From Hysterangium stoloniferum (taxonomy: Eukaryota > Basidiomycota > Agaricomycetes > Hysterangiales > Hysterangiaceae), in assembly GCA_015178975.1 (NCBI GenBank), contig WHVD01000207.1:62001-126000 (forward strand): a DNA stretch of 64,000 bases, read 5' to 3'. Made by a program: the position numbers and the translations under genes. The notes under the pieces were generated by a model, which was given only the letters and a program-made list of their open reading frames with translations, did not search any database and was not told where the DNA came from. Shown here piece after piece: positions 57,256-64,000 of the stretch (its first letter is position 1; the number at the start of each line of letters is the position of its first letter).

Positions 57256-58650
57256 CTAAACAACTCTCTCCATCATAATGGACCTATCGTCCGAATTGTG
57301 TCCTATTTGGGAAATGCGCGAAGAATCGTCTGTCAACCTAATTTCCTCAGCCAGTTGTTGCTGCGAGTTCACCCAGAGTTTATATAGCTCGTTTTCGATG
57401 CTGTGGAACAGTGAGTCCGAGTGAGAAAGGGTTACGTCGGTAAGGACAGGAAGTGTAGCAGTCTCGAAGGTATACCGATTCTCCTTGTCGTAATTCGACG
57501 ACACCAACGAGTCAGCAAAAGTCTGTTTTCGAAAGGAGGGGGAAAAAGTAAGAACAGATGACCATCCTAATCTTTCCGAGTTTTGATCTATATTGAAATT
57601 TTTTTGGCGATGTACTGTAACGATAGAGGACAAAGCCCCATGTCCCTCGGAATTACCAGCGCCAGATATTAACGACGGAGACGCAAGATAAGCTAGCCCG
57701 GTACTTCTAGATGTGGTGGTCGGAATTGTGGTAGGCAGATGTGTCGTCGCATTTCCCAGGTTGAAAACATCTTCCGTCCAAGTTTCTTTAACTCCAAAAA
57801 ATTTTCTCGTCATATTTTTTCGAGGGGATATATGCGGAGGTAAAGTATATCTCGGCCGCGAAGGTTCAATCATTGGCGTTGCGGGACACTCCAGCATAGC
57901 AAGACCAATTCCATGAGACGAATTTCGTAGGTTTATTTCGGCATCTTCCATTGCATCATCAGGAATCAGAGGAAATGTGGGCTCAGTGTTGCTGGCGGCG
58001 AGTGATTCTGTTGCAGAATGAGATGCCATTCGTTCAAAATCATGTGGAAAACATTGTCGATCGGTTGAAGTCACAGGTTCGTTTCCACGGATAAAACTCG
58101 TAGGGCCCAGCTCCGATGCTTCCATGTGCGCCACTGGATAGTCGCCTTGCAAGGACAACCTTGACCGAGGTCTCTGCGATACGTGACAACCATCTACCTT
58201 TCTTGGACCTTGGCGAAAAGGGAGGAACCAATTACGCGTTCTCTTCACAATGCTTTCTTTGTCTCCTATGGGATCGGTATTCGATGGATCATAGATAGGT
58301 AGACGCGGTTGTCGGATTTCAAGACAAAATTTTGTGATCCAATATATGGCGCAAGTAAGGAAGAGAAGTGTTATGGCAACAGAAAGGACTATGGAAACTA
58401 AGGCCTTGGATGCGGATGCGGAATGGCTAGAGACAGGTGCAGATGGTGTAGATATAGGGGCCGCAGAATTAGTTGGAAGTGCATAATTAGTTCCATCCGC
58501 AGTCGCAGAACCATCCAACAAAGTGGTGGAGACGTCAGCCCAAACTCCAACAGAAATGGAATGATGTTTCCTTGTCCCTATGGCCATGACTTCTCCCGTT
58601 ATTTCTTTCGTTTGTGCTGCTTCTTGAAATGATTCTGAGTCAACGACTTC
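57256..58650 (-). CDS. Single-pass membrane protein of unknown function
   Basis: A 443-codon open stretch from the ATG at 58587 ends at 57256-57258. Residues 30-60 are Ser/Ala/Pro/Thr rich; residues 62-86 form one strong membrane helix (VSIVLSVAITLLFLTCAIYWI); the remaining 350 residues are hydrophilic and Ser/Thr rich, probably cytoplasmic. The same frame continues upstream with LFREVVDSESFQEAAQTKEITG, so at least one 5' exon precedes it (candidate pieces at 58700-59145, including MPSVAIYLKYEDAVFTHLSD before a gtaagt). The layout, an extracellular part, one helix and a Ser-rich tail, is common for fungal surface sensors, but no family is recognised. Confidence 0.65.
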   Translation of the reverse strand, partial: EVVDSESFQEAAQTKEITGEVMAIGTRKHHSISVGVWADVSTTLLDGSATADGTNYALPTNSAAPISTPSAPVSSHSASASKALVSIVLSVAITLLFLTCAIYWITKFCLEIRQPRLPIYDPSNTDPIGDKESIVKRTRNWFLPFRQGPRKVDGCHVSQRPRSRLSLQGDYPVAHMEASELGPTSFIRGNEPVTSTDRQCFPHDFERMASHSATESLAASNTEPTFPLIPDDAMEDAEINLRNSSHGIGLAMLECPATPMIEPSRPRYTLPPHISPRKNMTRKFFGVKETWTEDVFNLGNATTHLPTTIPTTTSRSTGLAYLASPSLISGAGNSEGHGALSSIVTVHRQKNFNIDQNSERLGWSSVLTFSPSFRKQTFADSLVSSNYDKENRYTFETATLPVLTDVTLSHSDSLFHSIENELYKLWVNSQQQLAEEIRLTDDSSRISQIGHNSDDRSIMMERVV

Positions 58651-59328
58651 ACGAAAGAGTCTCAGCCGTTTCCCTCGTAGAAATCTCTCGGAATGCTATT
58701 AGGTATAACGAGTATTGCAGAAGTAAGCGCTCGTATGAAATCGAATTTTTCTTCAGGAATATAATAAGAGATTGGAGAATTGGATAGAATGGGACTATGG
58801 TTGTGAGCTGCGATACATATCATTTTAACATTAACCATATGATACTCCCACACAGAATTCGTGAGGGAGTCTCAAATCTGATAAACCTTTATCCTGTCAT
58901 ATTCAATACAAGCCCAGTCCTTTCGTTAAGATGGTATTCCAAGGGCTTATGAGTGGGATAAAAAGTGTGAGATGTGACTACTTCATTTTGACAGAGTTTT
59001 CCATCGACCACACCAAGAATGTAATCAAGTTCCATTATAGGAGGAAGATCCATCAGAGGACAAACGGAGATGGACACACGGAAATGTTTGCACTGGTAGT
59101 GAGAAATAACTTACATCACTCAGGTGGGTGAAGACTGCATCTTCATACTTCAGGTAGATGGCTACAGATGGCATAAAGGCTGCCAAATGGTGAACTTAAC
59201 TTGTCGCAGGTATTTGTGTCTCCATGGCCACGCAGCCACTGCTATATCAAGTGTAGATGAGTGAAGAGACCTGAAAAACTCTGAGCTTATGCCGGGAAAC
59301 AAAAAATCAACATTGAAGAGTGGACATG
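58651..59328. other. Probable 5' exons of the membrane protein gene
   Basis: Minus-strand coding-like pieces (MDLPPIMELDYILGVVDGK, IPEEKFDFIRALTSAILV) occur with gt/ag signals, but I cannot join them into one frame with confidence. The Ty3 element begins at 59329. Confidence 0.35.
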
Positions 59329-59913
59329 TGTTAAGTGCCGTGTCGGGAACTTATTCCGGAACTATCGGGAAGTCACCGGAAGGTCGGGAACAACTAGATA
59401 GGGTCAGGACGTCGGCTTCAGCTCATGTGCTGCGCCTCTACGCAAACGCTCAATGTCCTTAATTTCGGAGGTGAGACTTGTGATGGGAGTTACGGATATT
59501 CAGAGTTCCGAAGAGTTCCGAATATCGAGCGTACAGAAAGACGGGAGAAGGAATAAGAAACTAAGTCGATATCAGATCTAAGGTAAAGTACAAATTCGCG
59601 GAAACTAATATAAGTCTGCTCATTATTGTACTACAAACTAAGACCATAATAAGACGGAAATGGAAGTGTTCTTAAAACGGAAATACAATAAGACATATTA
59701 GGAAGGCAATATTCCGTAACAGGAATATAACAAACAAACGAGTGAATACTTGTCAACGGACAAATTACCAAATGCGGAACAAAGGAAGCATGCGGATGAT
59801 ACGGTAACTATGATGTTCCGTAGTCGGAGGTCAAAGTCGGAAGTCGGGGATCGGAAGTCGGGAGTGGGAGACCGGAAGTCGGATATTGAAACATCCGGGA
59901 ACGGGTCATAACA
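59329..59913 (-). mobile_element. 3' LTR of the younger family A copy (585 bp)
   Basis: The plus strand reads TGTTAAGTGCCG ... GGGTCATAACA. The same LTR is present decayed at 13678-14264 and interrupted at 10285-11581. Confidence 0.9.
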
Positions 59914-60041
59914 GTACCCCCCTGTTAGGCCGAAATCCCATAGAGGCGATTAGGTACTAAGTGTTTGAAGCGACGGCTGATTGTTATGTGTCGTGAAATT
60001 TACGCAAATATGGAGGTGAGAGTTTCGGCTGTTATTCTGAG

Positions 60042-60049
60042 TATAAAAA
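60042..60049 (+). promoter_or_regulatory. TATA box of the convergent accessory gene (younger copy)
   Basis: TATAAAAA lies 57 bp before the ATG at 60099; see the matching boxes at 15970 and 10145. Confidence 0.65.
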
Positions 60050-60098
60050 CCTCCAAATATTCGAATTTAACGTTTTTGTTTCTTCAACCACAACTTGT

Positions 60099-61241
60099 AT
60101 GTCGATTCGTCGGCTGTTGTTCATCACTACCCCGGAAGACTCAGATACCGAAATATCCGTACTTCAAAAGATGTCGAAGGTCGCAGAACTTCAACAAAAA
60201 CGCCAGAAAATGGAGGAGTTGAAGTGACGACAGGAGGAGGAGGAAAGAGTGTTGATGCAGGAGTTAAAGGATGCGGAGGAGGCGGAAAAGCGGGAATTGG
60301 AGCGGGCGAAGGCGGAAAAAGAAGCATGGATACGGAAAACAGCGGAGGCGCAGAAAAAGAAAGAGGAGATGGAAAGATTACAGCGGGAGTCGCAGGTGGC
60401 GGAAAAACTGAAGGAGATAAGGGAAGGAAAGGTAAGTTTGACCCATACATTCCGTGATTCCAACCGATAACTATTGATGCAGCGAAAAGCCGTGGAGGTG
60501 GACATAGAGGGCGAAGCTGGACCTTCGAGTCCTAAAGTGAGTGTATCTGTAACGGGAATGGTAGTCGTTTAACTTCCGAAACAGAAACCAAAGGTCAAAG
60601 CTCCGGAACAAATGGAAGTCGTCCATGAAACTCCGTGTTATCGATGTTCCATATGGAACATGACATGTTGGAAACAGAAGGTAAAATGGGGCGGAACTTG
60701 CTATCCCTGCGCGGTTCTCAAACTTCCGTGCACCCTTGCCTCAAAAAGGGTTCCGAAAGGTGAGAAGACTCCGAAAACTAATGACGTGGGAAGTTCAGGA
60801 GCGACCAAAGCTACGGAAACTGAAACGTCGAAAACGGATAGTACAGGCATTGAGCTTCTCAAGGAAACCGTCGATGTGTTGGTTTTTATCGGGACGGAAG
60901 TCATGAAAATGCGGGATACAATGGATCGTCATAATGATATCCAGGAGAAAGGTTTCCGTTCGTTGGTCCGGAATTTCCGGAGGCAAAATGATTTCCTGGA
61001 GAAGATAATGGTTAGCATTGGTGTAATCGCAGTATCCGAGGGGTTTTCCGATAAGGCATGGGAAAAAGCTAATGATCCGTTGGCGGAATGTGTTGAAAAG
61101 AGGTGGGTGTCGGGAAAAGGGCCGGAAGAATCAGAGAGTGAAGATGAAGAGGTACAGGATATGGTGGAAAGTGCGGAAATTGCTGAAGAGCCGGAGGTTG
61201 GGACGGAAGGTAGATTTGGGGTGTCAGAGACTTTGAGATAG
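60099..61241 (+). CDS. Convergent accessory gene of Ty3 family A: coiled coil plus Zn2Cys6-like cluster
   Basis: The gene lies opposite to pol, between the pol stop (88 bp away) and the 3' LTR. Exon 1 (60099-60431) encodes an E/K-rich coiled coil (EEAEKRELERAKAEKEAW); intron 1 60432-60482; exon 2 (60483-60536) RKAVEVDIEGEAGPSSPK; intron 2 60537-60584; exon 3 (60585-61241). Exon 3 begins with six cysteines at residues 147, 150, 157, 168, 171 and 178 (CX2CX6CX10CX2CX6C; 60636-60731), then a Lys/Thr-rich linker, a helical region (DIQEKGFRSLVRNF) and an acidic tail. A TGA at 60225-60227 interrupts exon 1; translation may start downstream (ATG 60255) or the copy may be inactive. The cysteine spacing is that of fungal zinc-cluster proteins, which suggests zinc and nucleic-acid binding; the role is unknown. 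Confidence 0.75.
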
Positions 61242-61329
61242 ATTTAATAATATTTTTTTTTGACTTGCAAAACCTAAAACGAGTGTGAAAACGGAAGTGT
61301 CGGAAACTGAACAGAAAAGAACAGAAGGA

Positions 61330-64000
61330 TTAGAGTGATGATAAAGGTCCGGGTTTGCCTGGATAAGCCGTGTGGAAGTCAGTAACAATTTCCATAGCAT
61401 GTCCAAGTTCCGTGGCCAATATCCATGAAGTTTCCTCGTCGGTACCTTCATAACCTGCCCATTTAACTAAATAGAGCAATTTACAAGTACGTCGGCGATT
61501 GTCGATTTTAGAATCCAAAATTTCGGAAACTTCAAATTCGGGTTCTCCATCAATGATGACCGGAGGGGACGGAGGTTGAATACGTTCCGGGAATGAGTTA
61601 GGAACACAAGGTTCTAACATGGAAACGTGGAAAACGGGGTGGACTGCTCGCATACTGTCGGGAAGACGGAGAGTCCATGAAAGTGAACCGGCTTGTGCTA
61701 TAATTTCAAAAGGTCCTAAGAATTTCTCAGCGAGTTTTTTAGAAGGTCGGGTAGTACGGAAGAATTGAGCTTTTACAAAAACCTGATCACCAATTTTAAA
61801 ATTAGGAGGCGGGATCCTGTTTTTGTCCGCGGAACATTGATAATATTCCTGTGGGGAAGAAATAGCTTTCCGAAGTTCTTGATGTAATTCGTCGAGATCG
61901 GTAATAAATTCTTGAGCACGGACCGAAGCCAAATCTCGTTCGGAATGTACTGTGAGATTCGGATTATAGCCTTTATTGGCGAAGAAGGGAGATATGCCGG
62001 TGGTTGCATTCGGGGAGTTATTGTAGGCGAATTCCGCGATCGGAAGAAGGGATTTCCAGTTGTCCTGTTGGTAATTACAATAGATGCGGAGATATTGTTC
62101 CAGTGTTTGATTAACGCGTTCCGTTTGTCCATCACCTTCTGGGTGATATCCCGAGGTGAAGTGTAGTTTCATGTCGAGGGCTTTTCCGAGGGCCTGGAAG
62201 AAATGGGAGACGAACTTGGAGCCTCGATCGGAAGTTACGTGAGATGGAACTCCGTGTTTGGAAAATACGTGAATAATGAAAAGTTCCACTAATTGTAAGG
62301 ACGTGATTGTATCATGAGTGGGTATGAAAATGCCTTGTTTCGAGAATCGGTCCACAACAACTAGAATGGATGTAAAGCCTTCGGAAGTCGGGAGTTGTTC
62401 GATAAAATCCATGGAAATTGAATTCCAAGGTTTTTCTGGTATCGGGAGTTGCTTGAGAAGGCCGTATGGCTTATGCCTCTGGGTTTTGGAGCGTAAGCAG
62501 GTGGTGCATGACTTACAGAACTGAGTTACGAAATCTCGGAGGTTGGGCCAAGTATATTCTCTACGGATTAAACCAAGAGTATTGTTGATGCCGTAATGTC
62601 CGGAGATTGGATGATCATGTTTATACTGAAGTACGCAGAGTCGAAGATTGTCGGAATCTGGAACGTAGATACGTCCATCGAGACGGATAAAACCTTGAGA
62701 GTCTTGTGACCATCGGGGTTGGTTGGGATTGTCGGGAATGTCTAAATGTGGCTTGAGGGCCGGGTCGGAAGTGAGTGCGGAAAGGATATCTTGATGTAAT
62801 TGCTCAATGTCCATAATCATGACGCTACGCATAATTGGATAGTAAAGGGAAGTTGCTCGGATAGATGCAGAAAGTTGTTGCATTGTAAAAACCGGTTTCA
62901 AGTTATGCGGATTAACAACAGCGTAGTTACTTTCCCTCTTTAGGATAGACGTCCCATCGTCGAGTCATGGCATCTGGCTTTCCACCAAGGCGTCCGGGTC
63001 GGAAACGGATAATCATGTTGAAAGCGGAAAGGAATTCAGACCAACGGGCCTGCCGGCGGGTTAAAAGTTTAGTGGTAGAAAAATATTCGAGATTTTTGTG
63101 ATCGGTAACAACGTCAACGGGAGTTGCAGAACCTTCGAGATAATGGCGCCAATGTTTGAAAGCTTCAAAAATAGCCAAAAGTTCCTTCTCATGAACGTCG
63201 TAATTGAGTTCGGATACTGAAAGTGTCCGAGAAAGAAATGCGACCGGATGAATTTCACCGTCGGAATCTTGAATGGAAAGGATCGCGGCAATTGCATAAT
63301 CGGAAGCATCGGTTTCCACAATAATCGGAACATCAGGTTTCCAATGGGAAAGGATCGGGGCAGAAGTGAAAGCATTTTTTAAAGTCTGGAAGGCGGAGCG
63401 GCATTTATCGTCAAAAACCCCATGGTTGAGTTTTACGGGTAAGACGAGTGAGCGGTACTGTAATATCCGAGTAGTTCCGAATAAAACGACGGTAAAAGTT
63501 GGCGAAACCTAAAAATGATTGAATGTCCTTGACCTTCCGTGGTTCGGGCCAGTCACGGACAACTTGAACCTTGGTTTCATCCATACGGAGACCATCAGGG
63601 CCGATGATGAAACCTAAAGTATTCAATAGAATCCATGTCGAAATAACATTTTTTACCGTTGGTGAAAAGACCGTTTTTACGGAGTCTTCGGAAGACTTCA
63701 CGGACCTGTTCATCGTGAAGGGCAGGATCCTCGGAAAATACCAAAATGTCGTCCAAATAGACTATAACACATACGTCAAGCATGTCGGAAAATATATCAT
63801 TAACAAAACGTTGAAAAGTGGAAGGGGCGTTGGTAAGGCCGAATGGCATAACCAACCATTCAAAGGATCCATAGCGAGTCCGAAAAAGCAGTTTTCCATT
63901 CGTCGCCCTCGGCAATTCGACCAAATGATAGGCGTGTTTGAGGTCTATTTTGGTGTAAATCCGAGCTTTCCGTGGGGCATCGAGTAAATCGGTAACGAGT
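61330..64000 (-). pseudogene. pol of the younger family A copy (RT to chromodomain)
   Basis: The integrase-chromodomain part (62901-61330) is a clean 523-codon frame: HDHPISGHYGINNTLG, CKSCTTCLRSKTQRH, SMDFIEQLPTSEG, TSDRGSKFVSHFF, GYHPEGDGQTERVNQTLE, and a chromodomain YLVKWAGYEGTDEETSW. RNase H (63319-62927) is followed by a frameshift against the related copies at KEGK. RT (63924-63411) keeps [14 protein letters not shown] but is shifted in frame near 63615 and 63420. Small indels therefore break the polyprotein. The upstream part is outside the window. Confidence 0.88.

Larger units (their letters stand above)
59329..64000 (-). mobile_element. Ty3/Gypsy chromovirus, family A, younger copy, cut by the window end
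   Basis: Read on the minus strand: pol from RT onward (64000 to 61330), a convergent accessory gene (60099-61241, plus), a polypurine tract (AGGGGGGTAC just above 59913) and the 3' LTR (59329-59913). The LTR carries TGTTATGACC/GGCACTTAACA ends and the shared LTR box at 59408-59440. acatg (59324-59328) is the expected target copy; its partner lies outside the window. CpG content is high, unlike the old copy. Confidence 0.9.

Overview
The window looks like nuclear DNA of a filamentous basidiomycete (Agaricomycetes). The genes have many 48-75 bp GT-AG introns, and the single-copy genes (Sec2, PIG-M, SAR1, mitochondrial uL3, an RRN6-like Pol I factor, an SLC25 carrier) are fungal in type. The transposable elements are mainly Ty3/Gypsy chromoviruses, some showing strong CpG-to-TpG decay. 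A Rhizoctonia-like or other repeat-rich Agaricomycete would fit, but I cannot name the species.

Layout. 1-4250: tandem arrays (a 15-bp minisatellite, three arrays with an 18-bp period, and a degenerate repeat of about 50-72 bp) split by a solo LTR. 4253-15130: an old Ty3 copy (family A, plus strand) with nested solo LTRs, followed by more LTR and gag debris. 15131-24099: a Ty3 element of family B on the minus strand with both LTRs, gag, pol and a convergent extra gene. 24100-29019: an unassigned coding remnant, a kinase-like pseudogene, LTR/gag debris and a Sec2-type Rab exchange factor gene that seems to have lost its 5' exons. 29250-31933: a solo LTR and a complete 1050-bp TRIM-like element of the same LTR family. 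32699-34250: a C2H2 zinc-finger gene. 34251-44549: AT-rich sequence, a dead Tc1/mariner element and a dead Ty3 element of another lineage. 44550-58650: a compact gene island (MFS transporter, PIG-M, SAR1, uL3m, RRN6-like, SLC25 carrier, membrane protein). 59329-64000: a second family A Ty3 element on the minus strand that runs off the end.

The most interesting system is a spliced gene lying antisense to pol, between pol and the 3' LTR, in all three chromovirus copies (about 8923-10096, 16026-18318 and 60099-61241). Each copy has a TATA box 56-57 bp before the ATG. Two keep a complete Zn2Cys6-like cysteine pattern with identical spacing (CX2CX6CX10CX2CX6C), although families A and B are strongly diverged; in the third it is decayed. 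In the family B copy a solo LTR sits inside the cysteine cluster with a precise 5-bp target duplication. A second shared signal is a short box, CACATAAGCTGAAGCC, near the 3' end of the LTRs of several otherwise different families.

In the gene island SAR1 (COPII), PIG-M (GPI anchor), uL3m (mitochondrial translation) and the RRN6-like factor (rRNA transcription) are housekeeping genes packed within 100-200 bp of one another. uL3m and the RRN6-like gene are divergent and probably share a 126-bp promoter region.
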